Shown here piece after piece: positions 1 to 7,481 of a stretch of DNA of 28,720 nt (its first letter is position 1; each line of letters opens with the position of its first letter). The DNA comes from Faecalibacterium sp. CAG:74 (lineage in GTDB: Bacteria > Bacillota > Clostridia > Christensenellales > Aristaeellaceae). The notes beneath the pieces were generated by a model, which had not been told where the DNA came from, made no database searches, and worked only from the letters and a program-made list of their open reading frames with translations. Location: positions 39,207 through 67,926 of the forward strand of contig FR899854.1 of assembly GCA_000437595.1 (NCBI GenBank), written 5' to 3'. A program made the position numbers and the translations under genes.

Positions 1-2
1 GG

Positions 3-653
3 GGCTCCACGGCGCTGACCTTCCGGCAGGAGGGCAGCACGACTGCGCTTGTGCTGAACAGCGCGACGCAGACGCTGACATTCAGCATGGCGTCGGCGGA
101 CGGCAACCAGAACGCAATTACGGGCAGCATCAGCAGTGTACCCGCCGCGTTCGTAACGGACGCAAAGACGCTGCAGGCGAAATTTGCCCTGACCAGCCAG
201 CATTCCGAAACGCAGGACAGCGACGGCACACGCCATGATGACAGCGCGTGGACGCTGACCATCGAGCCGGACACCGACGGCGCGGAAGCAGCGGATTTGG
301 TGACGTTTGAGCCGATTACGGCGGAACTTTCCCTCCAGTACAGCACCGAAAGCAGAGAAGGCGCGCCGATTCAGCTGCGCGTGATTGCCGCGCTGCACAT
401 GGCGGAAGCGGACGTCGGCGTGAAGATGGCACTGCGCACAACGAGCCGCTGGAACGCGCTGACCCTGCCGACGCAGGGCGCGGAGGACGTGATGAGCATG
501 GATACCATGCGCGCTGTGCAGCTGCTGACGACGGCATCGGACAACCTGACGCGGCTGATTGCAGGCGGCAGTGCGCCGGCAGCTACGACCGCGCCGGAAT
601 TGCCCACACCCGAACCGAACACGACACCCGTCCCATCGCTGACGGGAGAATAA
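3..653 (+). CDS. C-terminal part of an unrecognised beta-rich protein (5' end outside window)
   Basis: The frame is open from the left edge of the window to the TAA at 651-653, so this is the last ~216 residues of a longer protein. A GTG at 51 is available, but coding sequence continues upstream of it, so I treat the gene as 5'-truncated by the window. I do not recognise the family. The visible part alternates polar and hydrophobic residues in short stretches (for example TLTFSM, WTLTIEP, AELSLQYS, IQLRVIAAL), which suggests a beta-sheet-rich fold. It ends in a low-complexity Ala/Pro/Thr tail (residues PTPEPNTTPVPSL near the end) typical of exported or surface-exposed proteins. No membrane segment or catalytic motif can be seen in this part. 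A strong hairpin terminator directly follows, so this is the last gene of its transcript. Confidence 0.6.
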   Translation, partial: GSTALTFRQEGSTTALVLNSATQTLTFSMASADGNQNAITGSISSVPAAFVTDAKTLQAKFALTSQHSETQDSDGTRHDDSAWTLTIEPDTDGAEAADLVTFEPITAELSLQYSTESREGAPIQLRVIAALHMAEADVGVKMALRTTSRWNALTLPTQGAEDVMSMDTMRAVQLLTTASDNLTRLIAGGSAPAATTAPELPTPEPNTTPVPSLTGE

Positions 654-658
654 TCAGC

Positions 659-696
659 AAAATCGCCGCAGTGCATCACAAACTGCGGCGATTTTT
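659..696 (+). terminator. Rho-independent terminator after the first gene
   Basis: A 14-bp perfect stem (659-672 with 682-695; arm core ATCGCCGCAGT) closes a 9-nt loop and its 3' arm runs into TTTTT at 692-696. It starts 6 bases after the stop codon at 653. The A-rich 5' arm could also let it work on the minus strand. Confidence 0.9.
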
Positions 697-717
697 GTCG
701 GAAAAGGAGAAATGCTC

Positions 718-2234
718 ATGCGGAATGCGCGCGCACTTCAGCGGATTGCCATCATCCTCGCGGTTTTGTTTGCGCTGTCGCTGCTGCCGGTGGTGGCGGT
801 CGCGTTCTACAATCACCCGCGCGCGGACGACTACACCTACGGCGCGGTGCTGCGCAAGGTCATCGACGCAGGACAGGGGCTGCCGGAGGCTGTCGCAGCG
901 ATTGCCGCCTACGTCCGGAGCACCTACGCGCGCTGGCAGGGGTCGTTCAGCGCGGTGATGCTGTTCACGCTTCAGCCGGGCGTGTTTTCCGACAATGCCT
1001 ATTGGCTGACGACCGCCCTGACGCTCCTGCCGCTGCTGCTTGGCACGGGGATGCTCCTGCGTCAGCTGGGGAAGATGCTCCATGCGCCGCGTGCAACGGC
1101 TGTGCTGATTTTCTTGGCGCTCATGACGCTGAGCATCCAGCTTGTGCCGGATTTGAACCAGACGTTTTACTGGTTCAACGGCGGATGCTACTACACGTTC
1201 TATTACGCGCTTTCGCTGATGCTGCTGACGGGCACCCTGCGGATTTGCACCGACGGAAAGTGCCGCGCCGGGCGGACTGTGCTGTGCATGGCGCTCGCGT
1301 TCTTTATCGGCGGCGGCAACTACACGACCATCCTCGTTACGCTGATTCTGCTGATGCTCCTGCTCCTTGCGCTGCTTGTGCGGAAAAACCCCGCTTGGCG
1401 GCAGATATTGCTCGTCATGACCGCGCTGCTGATTGCGTTCGCTATCAACGCCGCCGCGCCCGGAAACCGCGTCCGTGCAGCGACCATCCCGCGCTCGATG
1501 GATGCGGTTCCCGCGATTCTCTACTCCTTCGACCGGGCGTGGGTGCGCGTGTCGGGCTGGTTTGGCTGGCCGCAGGGAATTGCCATTGCGCTTTTTGCCC
1601 TGCTGATGTGGGATTTCGTCGGGCAGTGCGGGTTGAAATTCCGTTTTCCACTGCTGAAAAGCGCGCTGGCGTATGCCATCTTTTCAGCGCAAATGACGCC
1701 GTCGCTTTTTGCAATGGCGAATGTCGGGCCGGGGCGGCAAATCGACATCTACTACTATGCGTATGGCTGGCTGCTGCTTTGCTGGACGTTCCTCTGGATC
1801 GGCTGGCTGCGGAACAGCCGCATCGGCACGAAAATCGACGCGGGGCTTTCGTACCTGACGCGACATTCCCCCGCGACGCGGCGCTTTCGTACCTGACGCG
1901 TCATTCCGCCGCAATCGCCGCCGCTCTGTCGCTTGCGCTGGTGCTGACGCTGCCATCTGCGCATCCGACGGCGGGTGCAAGTCCGACGAGCGTTGCAGCG
2001 GCGAAAGCGCTCATCAGCGGCGAGGCGCAGACGTATCATCAGCAGTACACCGAAATCCTCCAAACGCTGCGTCAGCCCGGCGAAATTTGCGAAATCCCGG
2101 ATATTGCGGTCTGCCCGGCGTTCCTGAACCCGCTGGGGCTGGCGGACGAGGGGCAGTCGGGTTACTGGGTGAATCAGGCGCTGGCAAACTATTTCGGACA
2201 TCAGAAAGTCGTCAAAACCGAAGAAAAGCCATAA
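718..2234 (+). pseudogene. Frameshifted polytopic membrane protein, DUF6056 / GT-C-like
   Basis: The reading frame from ATG 718 stops at 1896, but the same protein continues in another frame to the TAA at 2232-2234. The break lies at a 38-bp imperfect tandem duplication (1837-1912); removing one copy restores a single ORF of about 492 residues. AGGAG at 705-709 is 8 bases from ATG 718 and only 2 bases from the in-frame ATG 712, so 718 is preferred. The protein has an N-terminal membrane segment, then HPRADDYTYG, then about ten hydrophobic segments including FYWFNGGCYYTFYYAL, and AAAPGNRVRA in a loop. This pattern matches DUF6056-type integral membrane proteins, which resemble GT-C glycosyltransferases; no function is proven. 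Without the shift the protein gains a further membrane segment and ~85 mostly soluble residues. It could also still be made as a truncated 393-residue protein, or the break could be an assembly error. Confidence 0.75.
1837..1912 (+). repeat. 38-bp imperfect tandem duplication that breaks the reading frame
   Basis: Copy 1 (1837-1874) and copy 2 (1875-1912) are adjacent and identical at 35 of 38 positions. The differences are G/C, A/T and C/G. Both copies encode LSYLTRHS, but because 38 is not a multiple of three, copy 2 is read in a different frame and the upstream frame ends at 1896. Confidence 0.9.
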
Positions 2235-2239
2235 AGAAA

Positions 2240-2272
2240 GGGGACTGCCCGCGATGGACAGCCCCCATTTTT
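2240..2272. terminator. Terminator between convergent genes
   Basis: GGGG-A-CTG at 2240-2247 can pair with CAGCCCC at 2259-2265 (one bulged A), followed by ATTTTT at 2267-2272. It lies between the end of the broken membrane protein gene (2234) and the end of the minus-strand GtrA-like gene (2271). The T tract is good on the plus strand and weaker (CCTTTCTTT) on the minus strand, so it may serve both. Confidence 0.7.
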
Positions 2273-2804
2273 ATGCCTGTGGGAAAATGCGTTTGTTGAC
2301 GAAGAAAAACACCACCGCGGAAATTGTGCCGTTGAAGAAGAGCGTGCCGAGCGTGTACACCCAATCCGGCACGAACTTCGCCGCTACCGCGACCCAGACG
2401 CAGTTAATCGAGTTCACCAGGCAGGTAATCACGATGAACGCAAGCGCATACAGCAGCACCTGCTGCGCGAGATGCCCTTTGGCGCGGAAAACGTACTTGC
2501 GCTGAAGCGGAAAGTTCACGCATTCGCCAAGAACCATCGCCGTCATGTACGCGCACAGGTAAGGCAGCCCGCCATGCGCCGTGTCGTAGCCGAAGATGTT
2601 CCAGCGGAAGGTTTCGCCCAGCAGCGTCATTTCGATGCCGGGCCAGCCGAAGTCGCGCATTGGCAGAAAAGCGAATGCGCGCGGCAGAAAGAGCAGCAGC
2701 ACATATTTCAGCACTGTCACGACGCCGGAGACAATCAGGTACAGCCCGCCCTCGCGCAGCCAAGCCGGGCAGCGGGATGAATGCGGCTGGCTTGTGTCCG
2801 CCAT
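2271..2804 (-). CDS. GtrA-like membrane protein
   Basis: This 177-residue protein has four hydrophobic segments at roughly residues 18-40, 78-98, 112-134 and 143-168. The motif NFPLQRKYVFR after the second segment is the hallmark of GtrA/DPMS-type proteins (PF04138). Members are thought to help flip or transfer lipid-linked sugars in surface polysaccharide synthesis; the substrate here is unknown. The C-terminal VNKRIF after the last segment also fits the family. The ATG at 2804 has GAGGAGG six bases upstream. The gene begins 11 bases after the GH67 stop on the same strand, so the two are probably cotranscribed. A sugar-envelope gene behind a xylan enzyme is not an obvious functional pair and may be simple read-through organisation. 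Confidence 0.85.
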   Translation of the reverse strand: MADTSQPHSSRCPAWLREGGLYLIVSGVVTVLKYVLLLFLPRAFAFLPMRDFGWPGIEMTLLGETFRWNIFGYDTAHGGLPYLCAYMTAMVLGECVNFPLQRKYVFRAKGHLAQQVLLYALAFIVITCLVNSINCVWVAVAAKFVPDWVYTLGTLFFNGTISAVVFFFVNKRIFPQA

Positions 2805-2815
2805 GAAAAGCCTCC

Positions 2816-4666
2816 TCAGCGATAGATTTTCCGCTCGTGAACATCCTCAATGCCGGAAAGACGGTGGAAGAACGTGTTGATGATGTCGCGCCATTCACGG
2901 GCGTTGTGCAGCTGCCGCCCGATGCGCTCATCTACTAAAGCACGGTCAAAATCGGGCAGCGGCAGCGCTTTCAGGATGCTCGCGGCGCGCTCCACCCATT
3001 CATAGCCCTCAAAATGGTCGTCGTAAATTCGCTGGATCAGCGTCCGCCCGTCGCGCATCTTGAAGGTGTACGGCAAGCGGTGGAAGAAGAGCAGCAGCTC
3101 GTCCGGGCAGGTCTGTGTGGATTCAAAGCGGCGGCGCAGTGCTTCCGGGTATTGCAGGACATAGCCCGTGCCGTCCGCCGTGCGGTCGATGCCGATGGCG
3201 TTGCGGTCGGCCTTGTGGTAAGTGCCCCACGCCTGATACTCGTATCCGTCGGGACTCGGCCCGTAATGCTGGTTCGGCGTGACCATCCAGCAGATGCCCA
3301 GCGGCGCGGTGTACTGTTCATAAGCGTGGCGGCTGCCGAGCAGCACGTCCGCCAGCGCATTCTCATCATCCGGCGCAAAACGATAGGTGAGACGAATCCA
3401 GCGGTGGATGATATCGTCCGGCTGGCAGGCATCAGGATCCCACGCCAGCGCGCCATATGCAAAGAAATTCAGCGCCGCGAAGGGATGCCCGGTCATGCAC
3501 GCGTCATTGCCGAGGTTCGACACCGCTGCCATTGCCATAATGCTGTTGCGCGGCATGTCCGCAAAGAGCTCCTGCCACATTACCGGCATGGCGAAAATGT
3601 CAATCTGCTGACCGGTGTACTCCTGCGCCAGCTGCCATTCCAGCGCCAGATTCGTTTTGGGCATTGCCAGCAGGGTCGGGGAAATCGGCTCGCGGACTTG
3701 GAAGTCGAACGGCCCGTTCTTGACCTGCAGAATCACGTTGTCGTCGAACTGCCCATCCAGATAGACGTAATGCTCATATGCTGCCTTCGGACGGTCGGTC
3801 TTTTCGTCGCGCCAGTCCTGCTGACAGTTGTAGACGAAACAGCGCCAGACCAGCATTCCGCCGAACGGTTTGAGCGCCCGCGCCAGCATGTTTGCGCCCT
3901 CCGCATGGTTGCGCCCGTAGGTGAACGGCCCCGGACGATGTTCGCTGTCCGCCTTGACGAGGAAGCCTGCCAAATCGGGAATCGCAGCGTACACCACTTC
4001 CGCCTGATGCTTCCACCACGCCTGCACGCGTTCATCCAGCGGGTCAGCCGTCGGGATGCCGTGGCGCATCGGCTGCGAATAGTCGATGGAAACCATCAGC
4101 CGCACGCCGAACGGGCGGAAAATCGCCGCGAGCTTCGCCAGATCCGGCAGATCGTCCTCAATCAGCAGCTGTGCCGGGTCGTGCACGTTGACGTTGTTGA
4201 TGCACAGCACGTTCAGCCCGACGGATGCCAGCATACGCCCAAGCTGCCGCATCCGCGCGGGGTCGTAGGTCAGCTTGCCGCCCTGGAAGAACAGACTGCG
4301 CCCGGAATATCCGCGCTCGACGTTGCCGTCGGCGTTGTCCCAGCAGTTAATCATGCGCAGCGCGTACTGCGGCGCAGAGGAATGATCCTCCGGCAATGCC
4401 GAACCCGACGCGAGCGCCATCAGCAGCCAGTAAGCGCCATACAGCAGCCCGGTTTTGCCACCGAAAATCGTCACGTCGTCGCCGCGGCGCACGGCATGGA
4501 ACCCTTCGCCCAGCGAATCATCCTCGGCAAGCGAAACGTGCAGGTTCGGGGAGAGCGCCGGCAGTGCCTGCGCAAGCTCGAACGCGGCGACTTCGCGTGG
4601 GAATGCAAAATCGGCGGGAACATCAGCCGGTAAAAACGGAAGCCAAGAAAGCCATTGATTTGCCAT
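2816..4666 (-). CDS. aguA: GH67 alpha-glucuronidase
   Basis: GH67 enzymes remove 4-O-methyl-glucuronic acid from the ends of xylo-oligosaccharides. This 616-residue protein carries the family motifs KADSEHRPGPF, NGPFDFQVREP and QEYTGQ. The predicted acid Glu242 and the pair Asp321 and Glu349 are spaced 79 and 28 residues apart, the same as Glu285, Asp364 and Glu392 reported for the Geobacillus enzyme, so the active site looks intact. It has no signal peptide, which fits a cytoplasmic enzyme acting on imported oligosaccharides. At 616 residues it is somewhat shorter than the ~670-730 usual in the family; the offset in active-site numbering (43 residues) puts most of the difference at the N-terminus. 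ATG 4666 is chosen because AGGAGG lies 10 bases upstream and the downstream protein aligns; the frame is open to 5059 but that part overlaps the promoter. Confidence 0.95.
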   Translation of the reverse strand: MANQWLSWLPFLPADVPADFAFPREVAAFELAQALPALSPNLHVSLAEDDSLGEGFHAVRRGDDVTIFGGKTGLLYGAYWLLMALASGSALPEDHSSAPQYALRMINCWDNADGNVERGYSGRSLFFQGGKLTYDPARMRQLGRMLASVGLNVLCINNVNVHDPAQLLIEDDLPDLAKLAAIFRPFGVRLMVSIDYSQPMRHGIPTADPLDERVQAWWKHQAEVVYAAIPDLAGFLVKADSEHRPGPFTYGRNHAEGANMLARALKPFGGMLVWRCFVYNCQQDWRDEKTDRPKAAYEHYVYLDGQFDDNVILQVKNGPFDFQVREPISPTLLAMPKTNLALEWQLAQEYTGQQIDIFAMPVMWQELFADMPRNSIMAMAAVSNLGNDACMTGHPFAALNFFAYGALAWDPDACQPDDIIHRWIRLTYRFAPDDENALADVLLGSRHAYEQYTAPLGICWMVTPNQHYGPSPDGYEYQAWGTYHKADRNAIGIDRTADGTGYVLQYPEALRRRFESTQTCPDELLLFFHRLPYTFKMRDGRTLIQRIYDDHFEGYEWVERAASILKALPLPDFDRALVDERIGRQLHNAREWRDIINTFFHRLSGIEDVHERKIYR

Positions 4667-4700
4667 AAACAGGATACCTCCTGTAACGTATTTTACTAAA

Positions 4701-4729
4701 AGTATAGCATATTTCGCCGACTTGCACAA
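4701..4729 (-). promoter_or_regulatory. Promoter of the GH67 gene
   Basis: On the minus strand, TTGTGC (4724-4729) and TATACT (4701-4706) are separated by 17 bases. The -10 box lies about 35 bases upstream of the GH67 start codon, which leaves a short leader containing AGGAGG. Confidence 0.7.
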
Positions 4730-4810
4730 CCCAAAACCAGAAAAGGGGAAGAAATTTGGCGAAAAGTTGACTGGGTGACAGGAAAAACACAACTGTGCGT
4801 CGAATTGTGC

Positions 4811-4827
4811 AAAAAACGCCGTTTTTT
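4811..4827. promoter_or_regulatory. 17-bp perfect palindrome upstream of the MBL-fold gene (candidate operator)
   Basis: AAAAAACG-C-CGTTTTTT is a perfect inverted repeat with a one-base centre, 31 bases before the start of the plus-strand gene in the divergent GH67/GH39 intergenic region. It has no GC-rich stem, so it is a poor terminator. Its role as a regulator site is inferred only from symmetry and position. I see no convincing plus-strand promoter beside it. Confidence 0.35.
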
Positions 4828-4858
4828 CAGGCGGCAAGATGGAAAGGATGAGCCGAAA

Positions 4859-5644
4859 ATGGCCTTTACGGTTCACGCGGTGATGCCGGGCGTGTGGCAT
4901 ATTGTGGACTGCATGGGCGTCTGCATGACGCTGCTGGAGGGCGAAAACGCCGCCATGCTGGTTGACACGGGCTATGGCATTGAGGATGTGGCGGACTTCA
5001 TGCGCCACATGACGGATTTGCCGCTGACGGTGTTCCTGACGCACAACCACCATGACCACGCGATGGGGGCACGCTGTTTCCCGGAAACGTACATGCTGGA
5101 AGCGGACATGGCGGACTGGGACATGTTCACGAACGACAAGATGCGGCGCCGGGTGCTGACGCAGGCAATCGGGAAGAACCTGACGGTGGATGAAAAAACG
5201 TTTCTCGCGGGCGAAATTCCACTGCCGAAGGTGATGAAGCCCGGTGCGATTGATTTGGGCGGATTAACGGCGGAAATCATCGAAGCGCCGGGGCACACGC
5301 CCGGTTCGGCGGTGGTGTATGTGCCGGAGCGGAAGCTACTGCTGTCCGGCGACGACTGGAACCCCTGCACATGGCTCTTCTTCCCGCAGGCGCTGGGGCT
5401 GCGGGAGTACCGCAGCAACATGCGCGGCATTCAGCAGCTGCCATTCGAGAAAGTCCTCTGTCCGCACCGGGAGGCGCTCTATGACCGCTGGATGTTCGAC
5501 GACTTCTTCAACGCCTTGACGGATGGCAACCTCCGCGCGGCGGAACCGGTCAATATCGCGCCGTATGAGCAGATTGACACCTGCCAGGCGACGCTGCCGC
5601 ATGATCAAGTGCTCGTATTCGACTGGGCAAAATCAGGACTGTAA
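4859..5644 (+). CDS. Metallo-beta-lactamase-fold hydrolase
   Basis: This 261-residue protein has the metal-binding motif HNHHDH at residues 62-67, His146 in GHTPGS, Asp165 in LSGDDW and His203 in CPHRE. Together these form a complete binuclear metal site of the metallo-beta-lactamase superfamily (glyoxalase II, lactonase and related hydrolases). No signal peptide is present, so it should be cytoplasmic. The substrate cannot be read from the sequence. Its position 13 bases upstream of the GH39 xylosidase, in a divergon with GH67, suggests a role in xylan-derived sugar use, for example on a lactone or ester, but this is inference. ATG 4859 is chosen: AAAGGA lies 10 bases upstream, homology starts at once with FTVHAV, and an earlier ATG at 4775 adds a basic stretch without a clear ribosome site. 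Confidence 0.85.
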   Translation: MAFTVHAVMPGVWHIVDCMGVCMTLLEGENAAMLVDTGYGIEDVADFMRHMTDLPLTVFLTHNHHDHAMGARCFPETYMLEADMADWDMFTNDKMRRRVLTQAIGKNLTVDEKTFLAGEIPLPKVMKPGAIDLGGLTAEIIEAPGHTPGSAVVYVPERKLLLSGDDWNPCTWLFFPQALGLREYRSNMRGIQQLPFEKVLCPHREALYDRWMFDDFFNALTDGNLRAAEPVNIAPYEQIDTCQATLPHDQVLVFDWAKSGL

Positions 5645-5657
5645 GGAGAAAAATACC

Positions 5658-7166
5658 ATGAAACAGGATTCCATCCGCATAGCGGCGGATAGTCAGGCGA
5701 AGTTCAACAACAACACCGCGTTCTGCATCGGCACAGGTCGCATGGGGCTGGCATTGCAGCAGGAGTATCAGCAGCAGCTGGCGATGGCGCAGGCGGAATG
5801 CGCGTTCACGCACATCCGCGGTCACGGGCTGTTCAGCGACGATATGGCGATTTACCAGCCGTATCAGGATGCGGAAGGAAATTGGCACGAGGGCTACAAT
5901 TTCACCTACCTTGACCGCGTGATGGATGATTACCGCGCACAGGGCTTGAAGCCGTTCCTTGAATTGGGCTTCATGCCGGAAAAGATGGCAAGCGGCACGC
6001 AGACCATCTTCTATTGGAAGGGCAACGTTACGCCGCCGCAGGACGACGCAAAGTGGACGGCGATGGTTCAGGCGACGCTTGCACATTTGGCGGAGCGCTA
6101 CGGGAAAGACGAAGTGTCCACTTGGCCGTGTGAAGTGTGGAACGAGCCGAATCTGACGGGTTTCTGGGAAAATGCGGATGAAGAAAAGTATCATCACTTG
6201 TATGCGGTGACGGCGAAGGCAGTTAAGGAAGTGCTGCCGGACATGCGCGTCGGCGGCCCGGCGATTTGCGGCGGCGCGACGTCGCAGGACTGGGTGCGCA
6301 ATTTCCTGCGATTCTGCGAGGAGAATCAGCTGCCGCTGGATTTCGTGTCGCGCCACGCCTACATGGGCGAAACGCCGGAACACCGCGGGCGCTATCTCTA
6401 TCATACAATGCGCACGGTGGACAGCCTCCTCGCTGAAATGCAGGAGACGCGCGACATTATCGACAGTTTCCCGGAATACCGCGGGATGGAGATGCACATC
6501 ACCGAGTTCAACACGTCGTACAACCCGTTCTGCCCGATTCATGACACGAACCTGAATGCGGCGTACATGGCGGGTGTGCTGGCGCGGATGGGCGATGTGG
6601 CGGCGTCGTATTCCTACTGGACGTTCGGGGATGTGTTCGAGGAGCAGGGTGTGCCGCCGATGCCCTTCCACGGTGGATTCGGCTTGATTGCCAATGGGCA
6701 GATTGCCAAGCCGACACTGTGGAGCTTCGCGTTCTTCTCCCATCTGCACGGAACGCCGGTGCACCGCGACGAACACAGCGTGATTGTCCACAAGGACGAC
6801 GGCTCGTATGAAGGCGTGCTGTGGAATCTCTGCCGCACCGACCGCGACGAGCTGACCGTGACGATTGCCCTGCCTGCGGGCGGTGAACAGACGCTGACGA
6901 CGGAGACGGTGGATGAAGTGACGTGCAATCCGCTGAAGGTATGGCACGATTTAGGCGAACCGCGTTCGCTGACGGCAAATCAGCTGCGTCTTTTGCGTCA
7001 GGCGGGTCAGCCGGCGGCGGATACGGCGGTGCTTGCGGCGGAAAACGGCGAATGCACGCTGCAAATGACCTTGCGGCAGAACGCCGTCGTGCGCTTTACG
7101 CTGTCCGCCAGAAATCAGCAGGGCGATTATGGCTACGACTACACTTGGTATCAGCAGCACAGCTGA
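5658..7166 (+). CDS. xynB: GH39 beta-xylosidase
   Basis: GH39 beta-xylosidases release xylose from the non-reducing end of xylo-oligosaccharides with retention of configuration. This 502-residue protein has the usual family length. The acid/base residue is Glu163 in EVWNEPNL and the nucleophile is Glu283 in ITEFNTSY, both inside the TIM barrel that fills most of the first ~350 residues. A smaller beta-sandwich accessory part follows (SVIVHKDDGSYEGVLWNL onwards). There is no signal peptide, so it acts on imported sugar. ATG 5658 has AGGAG nine bases upstream and lies 13 bases after the MBL-fold gene, so the two form an operon. No terminator follows: the metG promoter starts 10 bases after the stop. 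The family also contains alpha-L-iduronidases, but the bacterial arrangement and GH67 neighbour favour xylosidase. Confidence 0.93.
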   Translation: MKQDSIRIAADSQAKFNNNTAFCIGTGRMGLALQQEYQQQLAMAQAECAFTHIRGHGLFSDDMAIYQPYQDAEGNWHEGYNFTYLDRVMDDYRAQGLKPFLELGFMPEKMASGTQTIFYWKGNVTPPQDDAKWTAMVQATLAHLAERYGKDEVSTWPCEVWNEPNLTGFWENADEEKYHHLYAVTAKAVKEVLPDMRVGGPAICGGATSQDWVRNFLRFCEENQLPLDFVSRHAYMGETPEHRGRYLYHTMRTVDSLLAEMQETRDIIDSFPEYRGMEMHITEFNTSYNPFCPIHDTNLNAAYMAGVLARMGDVAASYSYWTFGDVFEEQGVPPMPFHGGFGLIANGQIAKPTLWSFAFFSHLHGTPVHRDEHSVIVHKDDGSYEGVLWNLCRTDRDELTVTIALPAGGEQTLTTETVDEVTCNPLKVWHDLGEPRSLTANQLRLLRQAGQPAADTAVLAAENGECTLQMTLRQNAVVRFTLSARNQQGDYGYDYTWYQQHS

Positions 7167-7175
7167 AATTTGCCC

Positions 7176-7205
7176 TTGACAACCATGCCCAAATGACGCT
7201 ATAAT
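7176..7205 (+). promoter_or_regulatory. Promoter of the metG T-box leader
   Basis: A perfect TTGACA (7176-7181) and a perfect TATAAT (7200-7205) are separated by 18 bases. Transcription should start near 7212, at the beginning of the T-box leader. The -35 box lies only 10 bases after the GH39 stop codon. Confidence 0.9.
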
Positions 7206-7212
7206 ATCCTCT

Positions 7213-7444
7213 GCAATGATGGAAAGAGTACCGGGGATGGATGCGCAAAGAGAGCTGCGGCAGGTGAGAAGCAGCCGGGACATCCGCGGGAACATGGCTC
7301 CGGAGCATCACGCGCCTGAACGCCTTTGGGGTGAAGTAGGGTGCGGCGGGTCGCGCCGTTATCCGCAGGATGAGTGATAAATCAGGGTGGCAACGCGGAA
7401 AATTCTCCGCCCCTCGGCAAAAAATGCGGGAGGGGCGGTTTTTT
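7213..7444 (+). ncRNA. T-box leader (tRNA-Met sensing riboswitch) of metG
   Basis: The leader contains the conserved T-box sequence AGGGTGGCAACGCGG at 7384-7398, which binds the free 3' end of uncharged tRNA, followed at once by a terminator hairpin. Stem I features are visible upstream: AGTA at 7227-7230 (5' side of the specifier loop), a GGTGAGAAGC-type distal part near 7262-7272, and GAACATGGCT on the 3' side, in which ATG (7294-7296) is the likely Met specifier codon. The downstream gene is methionyl-tRNA synthetase, which fits an ATG specifier. By the known mechanism, uncharged tRNA-Met stabilises the antiterminator and lets transcription enter metG. The specifier assignment is by eye, without a folded model. 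Confidence 0.92.
7407..7444 (+). terminator. T-box regulated terminator
   Basis: CCGCCCCTC (7407-7415) pairs with GAGGGGCGG (7430-7438) and is followed by TTTTTT (7439-7444). It sits directly after the T-box sequence and is the attenuating hairpin of the metG leader. Transcripts reading through from GH39 would also meet it. Confidence 0.93.
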
Positions 7445-7481
7445 ATCGTTTCTCTCAAACAGCAATTGGAGGAATGAACTC

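Noticed and set aside
1002..2234. Separate plus-strand gene of 410 residues overlapping the DUF6056-like gene
   Set aside because: Only its last ~125 codons are meaningful, as the frameshifted end of the membrane protein; the first part is an out-of-frame shadow.
3014..4633. Plus-strand 539-residue ORF opposite the GH67 gene
   Set aside because: It is a shadow of the GC-rich codon use of GH67, which has a complete active site; the antisense product is Arg/His-rich with no recognisable domain.
4667..5059. N-terminal extension of the GH67 protein to 5059
   Set aside because: The extra residues would run through the GH67 promoter and the opposing MBL-fold gene; ATG 4666 has a strong ribosome site.
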